A program made the translations under genes and the position numbers. The notes beneath the pieces were generated by a model. It was given only the letters and a program-made list of their open reading frames with translations, was not told the origin of the DNA and searched no databases. Source: Nocardioides sp. SYSU D00038 (lineage in GTDB: Bacteria; Actinomycetota; Actinomycetes; Propionibacteriales; Nocardioidaceae). Taken from it: DNA of 55,424 nt. Positions 8,466-16,613 of the stretch are shown here, piece after piece. The stretch is taken from assembly GCF_016924665.1 (NCBI RefSeq), contig NZ_JAFFJT010000029.1:1-55424 (forward strand), read 5' to 3'. Every line of letters begins with the position of its first letter. The first letter of the stretch is position 1.

Positions 8466-8954
8466 GTGGCCGCGAGGTCGCCCGCGCTGCACCGCGCGGC
8501 GTACCTCATGGTCGGCGACGTCGGCCTGGCCCAGGACCTGGTGCAGGAGGCGCTGACGAAGACCTACGTCGCGTGGCCCCGGCTGCGCGACCGCGGCAAC
8601 GCCGAGGCCTACACCCGCAAGGCGATCACGACGACCGCGATCTCCTGGTTCCGCCGCAAGGCCTGGAACAACGAGCGCAGCACCGAGCGGCTGCCCGAGC
8701 GGCAGGTCGCCGGCCACGACGACGCCGTCGCCGGGCGCGAGCTGCTGCGCACGGCCCTCGCGGCGCTGCCCCCGCGGCAGCGGATCGCGCTGGTGCTCCG
8801 CTACTACGACGACCTGACTGAGGCGCAGACCGCCGAGGCGATGGGCTGTGCCGTGGGCACGGTCAAGAGCCAGGTCTCCGCCGCCCTGACCAAGCTGCGG
8901 GCCAGCCTCGGCGACGCCGCGGAGCTGCCCCTGGAGGACGTGATCTCCCGATGA
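8466..8954 (+). CDS. SigE-family ECF RNA polymerase sigma factor
   Basis: At least 162 residues. Sigma region 2 contains HRAAYLMVGDVGLAQDLVQEAL. Region 4 runs from RTALAALPPRQRIALVLRYYDDLTEAQTAEAMG to the HTH VGTVKSQVSAALTKL. The only in-frame start is the GTG at 8466, but coding-like codons (DAREAHRAEFAEF) extend upstream to a TGA at 8424. AAGGAG (8418-8423) is followed by an ATG at 8428 in another frame; one extra base in the CCCGGG at 8431-8436 would join them. The start is therefore either disrupted or misassembled. The gene overlaps the next one (ATGA), which encodes a candidate membrane partner, and follows an ECF-like promoter. Confidence 0.88.
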   Translation: MAARSPALHRAAYLMVGDVGLAQDLVQEALTKTYVAWPRLRDRGNAEAYTRKAITTTAISWFRRKAWNNERSTERLPERQVAGHDDAVAGRELLRTALAALPPRQRIALVLRYYDDLTEAQTAEAMGCAVGTVKSQVSAALTKLRASLGDAAELPLEDVISR

Positions 8955-10048
8955 CCGAGACCCTGAAGAGCCTGCTGCACGACGACGCCGACGGCGTCGA
9001 CTTCGCCGCCCCCGACCTCGACGCGATCACCCGCACCGGCGACCGCCGGCGCCGCACCCGCCGCGGGTTCGCACTGCTGGGCACCGCCGCGCTGGTCGCC
9101 GCCACCGCGGGTGGCGTCGTCCTCGCGACCGGCGACGACGGCGGCGACCGCCGTACGCCCGTGGCCACCGACCCGCTGCCCACCGACCAGGTCACCTGGG
9201 TCACCGGCGACCGGCTCCACACCCCGACGAGCTCGGTCGACCTCGGCCACGAGGTCCGTTCCTACGTGCGCACCTCGGCCGGCTTCGCGTTCGTGGCGAC
9301 CGGCGGCGCGGTCTTCTCCTTCGTCGACGGCACGATCACCGAGGTCGGCAGCACGTCCGCGAAGGCGGCGCGGCTGGTCGGCGACACCGACGGCTCGCGG
9401 GTCGGCTGGGTCGACGCCAGCGACGGGGCGCCGGTCTTCGTCGTCCACGACCTCGCCACCGGCGAGACCCGGACCCTCGAGGGCGAGACCTCGGCGGGGA
9501 TGGGTGAGCTGGCCGACGAGGACGACCCGGCCTACTTCGCGGCGCTCGACGGCGACGACGCCTGGTGGCGCGACGCCCGCGGCCTGGTGCGCACCGACCT
9601 CGGCTCGGGCGAGGCGACCGTCGTCGACGCCGACCAGAGCAACGGCTTCGGCCTGCTCGCGGTCGAGGACGGCCTCACCGTCACCGACGGCGGGGACGCC
9701 GGCACCCGCGTGGGCGGCCTGACCCTCCCGCAGGTCTACGGCAGCGCCGGCGCCCTCTCCCCCGACGGCACCTGGGTCTCGGTCGACGCCGACGAGCCCT
9801 CGGTCTTCGCCACCGCCGACGGCACCCGGGTCTCCTTCGACCTGCCCGGCTTCGCGACCGGCTACGAGTTCCTCGACGACGAGACGGTCGTGATGATCGC
9901 CCAGGCCCGCGAGTCCGACCCGGTGCAGCTCCTGACCTGCGTGGTCCCGGCCGGCACCTGCACCGTCGCCGTCCCCGACCTCGGCTCCTGGGACGACCTC
10001 AGCGCCGCCGGCCTCGCCCTCCCCGTCGGCGAACCCGCCGCCGACTGA
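8951..10048 (+). CDS. membrane-anchored protein paired with ECF sigma factor
   Basis: 365 residues. A short cytoplasmic N-terminus (1-38, ending RRRRTRRG) precedes one membrane helix (FALLGTAALVAATAGGVVLA). About 300 extracytoplasmic residues follow, with WD40/beta-propeller-like repeats (GDTDGSRVGWVDASDG, DGDDAWWRDARGLV, LSPDGTWVSVDADE). No zinc anti-sigma motif is visible. Overlap with the sigma gene (ATGA) and topology suggest a regulatory or sensory partner for it; this is inference. Two Cys near the C-terminus (LLTCVVPAGTCT) could form a disulfide outside the cell. Confidence 0.85.
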   Translation: MTETLKSLLHDDADGVDFAAPDLDAITRTGDRRRRTRRGFALLGTAALVAATAGGVVLATGDDGGDRRTPVATDPLPTDQVTWVTGDRLHTPTSSVDLGHEVRSYVRTSAGFAFVATGGAVFSFVDGTITEVGSTSAKAARLVGDTDGSRVGWVDASDGAPVFVVHDLATGETRTLEGETSAGMGELADEDDPAYFAALDGDDAWWRDARGLVRTDLGSGEATVVDADQSNGFGLLAVEDGLTVTDGGDAGTRVGGLTLPQVYGSAGALSPDGTWVSVDADEPSVFATADGTRVSFDLPGFATGYEFLDDETVVMIAQARESDPVQLLTCVVPAGTCTVAVPDLGSWDDLSAAGLALPVGEPAAD

Positions 10049-10094
10049 CCTGCCGGGGGGTCGGTGTTGCGGGAGTCGCGCGTGGCGCCGACCG

Positions 10095-10290
10095 CTGGTT
10101 GAGGAAGTCGCGCTAGCGACTGTCTCGAAACCCCCGCCGGCCGACCGCCCTCCGGTGCCCCGCGCTGGTTGACGTGCGAGCGAAGCGAGCCTCGAAACCC
10201 CGCCAACCGACCGCCCTCCGGTGGGAACGGGAGGGCTCCCGGCTCACCGGGTCTCGAGGCTCAGGCCTAGCGGCCTTCGCACCTCGACCA
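10095..10290. repeat. cluster of three dispersed intergenic repeats
   Basis: Three elements between a stop codon and the tandem block. First is CTGGTTGAGGAAGTCGCGC...CTCGAAACCC at 10095-10134. Second is CTGGTTGACGTGCGAGC...CTCGAAACCC at 10165-10200. Third is CACCGGGTCTCGAGGCTC...CACCTCGACCA at 10245-10290. The left elements begin CTGGTTGA and the right one ends TCGACCA, giving an inverted-repeat frame around a CCGGTGGGAACGGGAGGGC spacer. Non-coding. Confidence 0.8.
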
Positions 10291-11222
10291 CCGCATGCCG
10301 GCGTGCCGCGCCGCACGGCACGGAGGCGGCGGAGCGGCGGGCGTCGTGCGGCACGTAGACGGCGGCGTGGCGCCGCAACGAGCGCCGGGGCACCGCAGGG
10401 CAGCGTCCGGCGACACGGCAACGAGTGCCGAACGACGTCCGGCGCGCAGGAGCCGCAGTGCCCCACCCACGCGCGGCACCCCACACCCCCCACCGCAACA
10501 GCCAACCCCCGCCCGAACCCCGTCCCCGGAGCCACCCGCAACGGCGAGCGGCCGTCTCACCGGGTCTCGACGACGCTCGCTGGCGCTCGCTGCTCGACCA
10601 GCACGCACGCCGGAGTGCCGCGCCGCTGGTACGGAGGCGGCGGAGCGACGGGCGGCGTTCGGCACGTAGGCGGCGTGGCCCCGCAACGAGCGCCGGGCAC
10701 CGCAGGGCAGCGTCCGGCGACACGGCAACGAGTGCCGAACGACGTCCCGCGCGCAGCAGCCGCAGTGCCCCCACCACGCGCGGCCCCCCGCACCCCCACC
10801 CACCAACAGCCAGCCCCTGCCCGAACCCCGTCCCCGGAGCCACCCGCAACGGCGAGCGGCCGGCTCACCGGGTCTCGACGACGCTCGCTGGCGCTCGCTG
10901 CTCGACCAGCAGTACGCGCGCCGGCGTGCCGCGCCGCACGGCACGGAGGCAGCGGAGCGGCGGGCGGCGTCCGGCACGTAGACGGCGGCGTGGCGCCGCA
11001 GCGGACCTGGGGACAAGCCAGCAGCGTCCGGCGACACGGCAACGAGTGCCGAACGACGTCCGGCGCGCAGCAGCCGCAGTGCCCCACCACGCGCGGCCCC
11101 CCGCACCCCCACCCACCAACAGCCAGCCCCTGCCCGAGCCCCGTCCCGGAGCCACCCACAACGGCAAGCGGTCGGCTCACCGGGTCTCGGCGACGCTCGC
11201 TGGCGCTCGCTGCTCGACCAGC
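10291..11222. repeat. tandem array of three ~311-bp non-coding units
   Basis: Units begin at GTGCCGCGCCGC at 10303, 10615 and 10926 (spacing 312 and 311 bases) and the third stops at 11222. Each contains CGGCACGTAG, GCAACGAGTGCCGAACGACG, CCCGAACCCCGTCC (CCCGAGCCCCGTCC in unit 3) and GAGCCACCC, and ends in the dispersed element CACCGGGTCTCGACGACGC...CTGCTCGACCAGC. Small substitutions and indels separate the copies. No reading frame has convincing coding character. With 10049-10290 this accounts for the whole 1.2-kb gap between genes. Confidence 0.85.
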
Positions 11223-11230
11223 GAGACCCC

Positions 11231-11863
11231 TCAGACGCTCGCCGGGCCCGACGGCATCGGCGCGTGCCAGCCCCGCCAGACGGCGAGCAGCCGCCACACC
11301 AGGCAGACCAGCGCACCGGCGACCGTGGTGACCAGGCCGGGCCAGTCGGCTCGCACTCCCACCACCGCGACCGCCGCACCTGCCAGCGCCGGCGTCGCGT
11401 AGAGCTCGCCGCGGAAGATCACCGGGACCCGCCCGGCGAGCACGTCGCGCACCATCCCGCCGCCGATCCCGGTCACCATCCCCATCAGCGCGGCCGGCAC
11501 CGGCCCGAGCCCGTACTCCAGCGCCTTGACCGCTCCCGCCACGCAGAACAACGACAGCCCGAACGCGTCGAAGACCGTCACCGGCCGCTCCAGCCGCCCC
11601 ACCGCCGGGTGGAAGACGAAGGTCACCAGGCCGGCCGCGACCGGCACCAGCAGGTAGCGCCAGTCGGCGAGCGCCGCCGGCGGCGTCGCGCCGATGAGGA
11701 CGTCGCGCAGGAAGCCGCCGCCCAGGCCCGTCGTACCCGCGAGCACCAGCACGCCGAACACGTCGAGGTCCTTGCGCACGGCGACCAACGCACCCGACAC
11801 GGCGAAGACGAAGATGCCGACCAGGTCGAGCACCACGAGGATCGTCGAGTCGTTGACCGGCAC
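11231..11863 (-). CDS. trimeric intracellular cation channel (TRIC) family protein
   Basis: A 210-residue integral membrane protein of the UPF0126/TRIC family, with two homologous halves and about seven helices. The duplicated glycine-rich motifs GLGGGFLRDVLIG (first half) and GIGGGMVRDVLAG (second half) are the family signature. Prokaryotic TRIC proteins form homotrimeric K+-permeable channels; the role here is inferred. The GTG start at 11863 has a TAGCCT box six bases upstream. The stop lies directly beside the 311-bp repeat array. Confidence 0.92.
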   Translation of the reverse strand: MPVNDSTILVVLDLVGIFVFAVSGALVAVRKDLDVFGVLVLAGTTGLGGGFLRDVLIGATPPAALADWRYLLVPVAAGLVTFVFHPAVGRLERPVTVFDAFGLSLFCVAGAVKALEYGLGPVPAALMGMVTGIGGGMVRDVLAGRVPVIFRGELYATPALAGAAVAVVGVRADWPGLVTTVAGALVCLVWRLLAVWRGWHAPMPSGPASV

Positions 11864-11869
11864 CTCCGG

Positions 11870-11875
11870 AGGCTA
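11870..11875 (-). promoter_or_regulatory. -10 box of leaderless TRIC gene
   Basis: TAGCCT on the minus strand ends six bases before the GTG at 11863. Confidence 0.5.
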
Positions 11876-11989
11876 CCGAGGACCCCGCTCGCCTGCAGAA
11901 ATGCAGCGCGGGCACGCCGGTGCGGTGCCGTCGGTCGGGGCCGGCGCTGACGTAGGCTCGGCGACACCGGAGACAGGACGAGGACAGGG

Positions 11990-13045
11990 ATGTCGGCTCA
12001 CGAGTTGCCCCAGCAGACGCCGCAGGGCCCGCGGCCGGAGCGACCCCGCGGCAGCCGGCTCTCGCTCGGCGGCGTGAGCGGCGACGGCCGGCGGCTCCTC
12101 CTGGTCGACGCCCACGGCGAGGAGTTCACCCTCGAGATCGACGCCGCCCTCCGGGCCGCCCTCCGCGGCGACTCAGCCCGCCTCGGCCAGTTGGAGATCC
12201 AGATGGACAGCACCCTGCGCCCCCGTGACATCCAGGCACGCATCCGGGCCGGCGAGTCCCCCGAGGAGGTCGCCCGGGCCGCCCACAGCACGGTCGAGAA
12301 GATCATGCCGTTCGCGGCGCCGGTGATGGCCGAGCGCGAGCACGTCGCGCAGCGCGCCCAGCGCTCCTCGATCCGCCGTCCGGCGGGCGAGGGGTCGGGC
12401 AGCGCGCGCACCCTCGGCGACGCGATCGAGGCTCACCTGCGCGCCCAGAACGTCGACCCCGAGACCGTGACCTGGGACGCCTGGCGCCGCGAGGACGGCC
12501 GCTGGATGCTCACCGGCCGCTACGAGTCCGAGCGCCGCAGCGGCACCGCTCACTTCGTCTTCGACCAGCCCGGCAACTTCGTGGTGCTCGACGACGACGA
12601 CGCCCGCTGGCTGGTGGGCGACCTCGGCGACGGCCCCGACCCGCTGCTGGAGTCGCCGGTGCGCGACGACCTCGAGCAGGCCCGGGCCCGCCGCCTCGGC
12701 GTCGTGCCCGCCGACGAGCTGCCGCTCGGCACCGACGCCATCGAGCTGACCAGCGACGCCCCGGCCGACCGCGCCCCGGTCGAGCCCGAGCAACCCGTCG
12801 ACCCGCGCGCCACCACCGCCGACCTCACCGAGACCGCCGCCGCGATCCGCGAGCTGGGCGGCGAGGTGCCGCTCGACGCCCTCCTCGACGGCCCGCCCGC
12901 CGAGCCCACCGACGTCGAGACCGAGGACGAGGAGCCTGCCGAGGCCCCCGAGCCCCCGGCGCGCCGTACGGTGCGCAAGAAGGGCGGCCGCGCCTCGGTG
13001 CCGAGCTGGGACGAGATCATGTTCGGCGGCGGCGACCAGCAATAG
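11990..13045 (+). CDS. sepH: septation protein SepH
   Basis: A 351-residue cell-division protein of the SepH/DUF3071 family, which in streptomycetes and mycobacteria binds FtsZ and promotes its assembly. The N-terminal DUF3071 domain (~20-200) includes LLLVDAHGEEFTLEID, the helix-turn-helix-like RIRAGESPEEVARAAHSTVEKIMPF and the conserved VTWDAWRREDGRWMLTGRY. The C-terminal half is acidic, Pro-rich and probably disordered, ending in KKGGRASVPSWDEIMFGGGDQ, the short motif often kept at the SepH C-terminus. The ATG follows GAGGA by five bases; TAGGCT lies about 30 bases upstream. Confidence 0.93.
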   Translation: MSAHELPQQTPQGPRPERPRGSRLSLGGVSGDGRRLLLVDAHGEEFTLEIDAALRAALRGDSARLGQLEIQMDSTLRPRDIQARIRAGESPEEVARAAHSTVEKIMPFAAPVMAEREHVAQRAQRSSIRRPAGEGSGSARTLGDAIEAHLRAQNVDPETVTWDAWRREDGRWMLTGRYESERRSGTAHFVFDQPGNFVVLDDDDARWLVGDLGDGPDPLLESPVRDDLEQARARRLGVVPADELPLGTDAIELTSDAPADRAPVEPEQPVDPRATTADLTETAAAIRELGGEVPLDALLDGPPAEPTDVETEDEEPAEAPEPPARRTVRKKGGRASVPSWDEIMFGGGDQQ

Positions 13046-13052
13046 CCCCACC

Positions 13053-13104
13053 GCTGGTTGAAGCTCGCTGGTTGAGGAGGGACGAAGTCCCGTCTCGAAA
13101 CCCA
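13053..13104. repeat. dispersed intergenic repeat, GGGACGAAGTCCC variant
   Basis: A short partial copy (CTGGTTGAAGCTCG) is followed by CTGGTTGAGGAGGGACGA...CGTCTCGAAACCC. The core GGGACGAAGTCCC is a hairpin. The same variant occurs in reverse at 27371-27407. It fills the space between sepH and the reductase gene. Confidence 0.75.
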
Positions 13105-13159
13105 GCGAGCCGAGAACCAGCCGCAGCCACGAACCCTCCCCACAACCCCACCGCACGAG

Positions 13160-13165
13160 TAGCCT
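13160..13165 (+). promoter_or_regulatory. -10 box of leaderless reductase gene
   Basis: TAGCCT ends seven bases before the ATG at 13173. Confidence 0.5.
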
Positions 13166-13172
13166 CGCCGCC

Positions 13173-15182
13173 ATGAGCTACTTCGTGACCGGAGCCACCG
13201 GCTTCATCGGGCGCCACCTCGTCCAGGAGCTGGTCGACCACCGCGAGGGCCCCGTGCACGTGCTCTGCCGCGAGGGCTCCCTCGCCCGGATGGAGACGCT
13301 CATCGAGCGCTGGGGCTCCGACCGCGTCACCCCGGTGATCGGCGACCTGGCCGAGCCCGGCCTCGGCGTCGACCCCGACTGGGTCGCCGAGCACGCCGAC
13401 TCGATCGACCACTTCTTCCACCTCGCCGCCATCTACGACATGACCGCCGACGACGCCACCAACGAGGCGATGAACGTCGGCGGCACCCGCAACGCCCTCG
13501 ACCTGGCCGCCGAGCTGCGACCCGGCTGCTTCCACCAGGTCTCCTCGGTCGCCGCGGCCGGCGAGCACCACGGCCGGTTCGACGAGTCGATGTTCGCCGA
13601 GGGTCAGCACCTGCCGTCGCCGTACCACCGCACGAAGTACGAGTCGGAGCGGATCGTGCGCGAGGAGTGCCCGGTGCCGTGGCGCGTCTACCGGCCGTCG
13701 ATCGTGGTGGGCGACTCCCAGACCGGCGCGATGGACAAGGTCGACGGGCCTTACTACTTCTTCCCGCTGATGAAGCTGATGCGCGACCACCTGCCGGCGT
13801 GGCTGCCGCTCGTGGGCGTCGACCTCGGTGACACCAACGTGGTGCCGGTCGACTACGTCGCAAAGGCGATGGACCACCTCGCCCACCTCCCCGACCGCGA
13901 CGGCGAGGCGTTCCACCTGGTCAACCCCGAGCCGCAGCCGGTGGTCGACATGGTCAACGCGTTCTGCGCGGCCGCGGGCGCGCCGCAGTTCGCGACGCCG
14001 CTCGACCGCCGGGTCACCGGCGCCGGCCCGCTCGGCCTGGTGCCCCGCGCGCTGCGCCCCTCGACGGTGCTGACCAACCTGGTCAAGGCCGCGCCGGTGC
14101 AAGCCGTGCTCGACCAGACCGTCGGCCGGCTCGGCATCCCGGCCGAGGTGCTCGCCCACACGTCGTTCACCGCGGTCTTCGACTCGCGCGCCACCGAGAA
14201 GGCGCTGGCCGGCTCGGGCATCTCGGTGCCCGACCTCGAGTCCTACGCCCGCACGCTGTGGACCTACTGGGAGGAGAACCTCGACCAGTCCACCGCCCGC
14301 GACGCCGCCGCCCGCGAGGCGCTCACCGGCAAGTACGTCGTGATCACCGGCGCCTCCTCCGGCATCGGCCAGGTCACCGCGCTCAAGGTCGCGCAGGCCG
14401 GCGGCGTGCCGGTGCTGGTGGCGCGCGGCAAGGACAAGCTCGAGGAGACCCGGGCCACCATCGAGCTGCGCGGCGGCCAGGCCCACGTCTACCCCTGCGA
14501 CCTCTCCGACCTCGAGGCCATCGACCGGCTGTGCGAGCAGATGGCCGAGGAGCTGCCGTCGGTCGACTTCGTCGTCAACAACGCCGGCCGCTCGATCCGC
14601 CGTTCACTGAAGCTCTCCCACGACCGCTTCCACGACTTCGAGCGCACCATGCAGCTCAACTACTTCGGCGCGATCCGTCTGGTCATGGGGCTGATCCCGA
14701 AGATGAAGGAGCAGAAGCGCGGCCACGTCGTGAACATCTCCTCGATCGGCGTGCAGACGAACCCGCCCCGCTTCTCGGCGTACGTCGCCTCCAAGGCCGC
14801 TCTCGACTCCTGGTCGAACGTCGTCTCCTCCGAGCTGGTCGGCGACGGCATCACCTTCACCGGCATCCACATGCCGCTGGTGCGGACGCCGATGATCGCG
14901 CCGACCAAGATCTACGACAAGTTCCCCACCATCTCCCCCGCCCAGGCCGCCGACCTGGTCATCCGGGCCATGGTCGAGCGCCCCCACGAGATCAACACCG
15001 CCCTCGGCAACGCCGGCGCCGTCGCCCACACCGTCGCCCCCAAGCTGGCCTTCCGCATCCTCAACATGGCCTACCACGTGTTCCCCGACTCCGCCGCCGC
15101 CAAGGGCGCCTCCGGCCAGCCCGGCTCCCGCGAGTCGGAGCAGATCATGCTGGCCCGGATGTTCAAGGGCATTCACTGGTAG
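13173..15182 (+). CDS. alcohol-forming fatty acyl-CoA/ACP reductase (two-domain SDR)
   Basis: 669 residues with two fused Rossmann domains. Residues 1-~375 are an extended SDR/fatty-acyl-reductase domain (VTGATGFIGRHL; active-site YHRTKYESERIV; DKVDGPYYFFPLMK). Residues ~385-669 are a classical SDR (VVITGASSGIGQ, NNAGRSIRRSL, YVASKAAL). This architecture, and stretches such as DRFHDFERTMQLNYFG and PLVRTPMIAPTKIYD, closely recall the Marinobacter reductase that takes fatty acyl-CoA to fatty alcohol and mycobacterial AcrA1. Activity here is inferred from that resemblance. Fatty alcohols could feed wax-ester synthesis. The gene stands alone. Confidence 0.87.
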   Translation: MSYFVTGATGFIGRHLVQELVDHREGPVHVLCREGSLARMETLIERWGSDRVTPVIGDLAEPGLGVDPDWVAEHADSIDHFFHLAAIYDMTADDATNEAMNVGGTRNALDLAAELRPGCFHQVSSVAAAGEHHGRFDESMFAEGQHLPSPYHRTKYESERIVREECPVPWRVYRPSIVVGDSQTGAMDKVDGPYYFFPLMKLMRDHLPAWLPLVGVDLGDTNVVPVDYVAKAMDHLAHLPDRDGEAFHLVNPEPQPVVDMVNAFCAAAGAPQFATPLDRRVTGAGPLGLVPRALRPSTVLTNLVKAAPVQAVLDQTVGRLGIPAEVLAHTSFTAVFDSRATEKALAGSGISVPDLESYARTLWTYWEENLDQSTARDAAAREALTGKYVVITGASSGIGQVTALKVAQAGGVPVLVARGKDKLEETRATIELRGGQAHVYPCDLSDLEAIDRLCEQMAEELPSVDFVVNNAGRSIRRSLKLSHDRFHDFERTMQLNYFGAIRLVMGLIPKMKEQKRGHVVNISSIGVQTNPPRFSAYVASKAALDSWSNVVSSELVGDGITFTGIHMPLVRTPMIAPTKIYDKFPTISPAQAADLVIRAMVERPHEINTALGNAGAVAHTVAPKLAFRILNMAYHVFPDSAAAKGASGQPGSRESEQIMLARMFKGIHW

Positions 15183-15254
15183 GTCGGCACTGCGATGTGT
15201 CGTTCCGCCCAGAATGACGCACGCAGGTTGGTCGGGCTCACGCTCGGGTCACAT

Positions 15255-15276
15255 CTCTCTCATTGGGTTGAGAGAG
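15255..15276. terminator. hairpin between converging genes
   Basis: An 8-bp perfect stem CTCTCTCA / TGAGAGAG with loop TTGGGT, 73 bases after the reductase stop and 160 bases beyond the converging membrane-effector gene. It may end transcription from either side. A smaller stem (GCTCT/AGAGC) follows at 15280-15290. Nothing else is recognisable in 15183-15435. Confidence 0.4.
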
Positions 15277-15435
15277 TCCGCTCTAAGAGCGCCGGGCGGC
15301 TCGATAGGACCGTGGAGCGCCGTCCGGCGTGTCGTCCAGGTGACCCGAGCCGCGCGACGTCCCTAGAGAGCCGCAATCGCTCGCAGCCGATCGAGGTGGT
15401 GCGTGCGGGCTGAGGCGTCCTGCAGGCGGACCGCT

Positions 15436-15999
15436 TTATCCGGTGAACCCGATGGCTGCGGACACGGCGGCGACGCCGGCAACTACAAGGACGGCAAACC
15501 CCTTGACTGCGCGCCCACAGGCGTCGAACTTCCGGTTAGCGAGCACGGAGAGGTCGATGACCTGTTGCCAGGCGTCGGTGCGAACGTCGACGGTGCGTGC
15601 GTGGTCGATGATTTGGGTAGCCGTGGCCTTCGTAAGCGATGGCCAGGCGAACCGGTTTAGTGTGTTGTACGCGACCTTGCTCTGCGGTCCGATCGCGCGA
15701 ACGAGCCAGAACAGGGTGTCGCCGCCTGCGATCAGGGCGAGCCCGGACAGTGAGCCGACCACGTACGCCGCCGGGCACCCCTCCTTCATCGCCTTCGTGA
15801 TGGTGTCGGCGTTCGTCATCAGCATGGTGAGGACGACACCGAGCCCGGCGGTGAGAATGGTGGCCTTGGTGTCGGCGAACCGGACCCAGTTCGCCATCTG
15901 ATCCATGGCTTGGAAGCCGCCGTCGGCGGGCTTCGCGTCGGCCTTGTCCTCGGGCGGCGGCGTCGGGCCGGGCTTTGGGTTCTTGCGACTAAAAAGCAA
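15436..15999 (-). CDS. Pycsar effector-like membrane protein (DUF5706/PycTM type)
   Basis: 187 residues. A Pro/Lys-rich cytoplasmic N-terminus (1-30) is followed by the family-like motif WVRFADTKATILTAG (36-52). Three hydrophobic segments lie at ~48-64, 77-103 and 166-184, with a soluble helical stretch between the last two. This matches the DUF5706/PycTM layout, in which cyclic nucleotide binding triggers membrane damage in infected cells. The start is TTG at 15999, with GAGGGGG upstream inside the preceding gene, which it overlaps by 11 bases. It is the last gene of the cyclase operon. Assignment rests on the ADTKA motif, topology and partner genes. Confidence 0.75.
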   Translation of the reverse strand: MLFSRKNPKPGPTPPPEDKADAKPADGGFQAMDQMANWVRFADTKATILTAGLGVVLTMLMTNADTITKAMKEGCPAAYVVGSLSGLALIAGGDTLFWLVRAIGPQSKVAYNTLNRFAWPSLTKATATQIIDHARTVDVRTDAWQQVIDLSVLANRKFDACGRAVKGFAVLVVAGVAAVSAAIGFTG

Positions 16000-16603
16000 C
16001 CGCGTGCACCCCCTCGACCGGCCACCGGCGGCTCATGCGCCACTCGGTGTAGGCGGCGAGCCAGTGCGCGGCCCACGCGGCAGCAGTAGCCACGGTGTGT
16101 TCGGTTGGAACCCAGTCATCGTGGTCGGCGACGCAAAGGTTGCCATTGATGTACAGGTGCGGTGCGGACTGCCAGCGGCGACCGGCCTGTGCACCGAGGC
16201 GCTTGTTGAAGACCACGAGGCGCGGGAGGCCCTGGTCGCGGCGCGGGAAGATCCCGACCTCGAACTTGCCGCGTCCGGTGTCGATGATGCCTCCCCAGCA
16301 CGGCCCGGACCCGTCATCGTCCGGGAGGTACACGAAGTCGGGGAACGCCTTCTCCATCGCCTCGACATGGCGGTTGATCTCGGCCTCGTCGTCCCACCAC
16401 GCGGTGGGCCCATCGTGACCGTCGTCGGGTTCCTCGTCGCCGCCGTGGAACGTGTGCTTCGCGACCGGGGTGACAGCGCCGTGGACGGCGTGAGTGAAGC
16501 CGCTGGCGACCTTGCTGACACCGTCGAAGACGACCTCGCCGGTCGAGGTGACGTAGCGGGCGGTGTTGATGCCGAAGTGGCTGAGCAGTGCGGGCATGGA
16601 CAT
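15989..16603 (-). CDS. E2-like (ubiquitin-conjugating-fold) protein in cyclase operon
   Basis: 204 residues. Residues 1-65 have no recognised domain. Residues ~70-204 resemble bacterial E2-like proteins: FEVGIFPRRDQGLPRLVVFNKR, then HLYINGNLCVADHDDW (149-164) with candidate catalytic Cys157, then WAAHWLAAYTEWRMSRRWPVEG. The H-x-Y-x2-G-x-L-C and terminal WL-x2-Y-x2-W-x5-W-P patterns recall E2-like proteins of type II CBASS. No E1 or JAB gene is nearby. The ATG lies six bases after AAGGAG, ten bases past the cyclase stop, so it is cotranscribed. It could modify or regulate the cyclase or effector; that is inference. Confidence 0.7.
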   Translation of the reverse strand: MSMPALLSHFGINTARYVTSTGEVVFDGVSKVASGFTHAVHGAVTPVAKHTFHGGDEEPDDGHDGPTAWWDDEAEINRHVEAMEKAFPDFVYLPDDDGSGPCWGGIIDTGRGKFEVGIFPRRDQGLPRLVVFNKRLGAQAGRRWQSAPHLYINGNLCVADHDDWVPTEHTVATAAAWAAHWLAAYTEWRMSRRWPVEGVHAVAF

Positions 16604-16613
16604 GTCGGTCTCC

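Noticed and set aside
6152..8509. A 785-codon minus-strand frame under the MFS and FAD oxidase genes
   Set aside because: Antisense shadow of two well-recognised plus-strand proteins.
10291..11222. CRISPR array
   Set aside because: Repeat unit is ~311 bases and nearly identical throughout, without short repeats separated by unique spacers, and no cas genes are present.
15183..15435. Short plus-strand frames after the reductase
   Set aside because: Up to ~80 codons, no bias or ribosome-binding site; region better explained as a terminator-containing gap.
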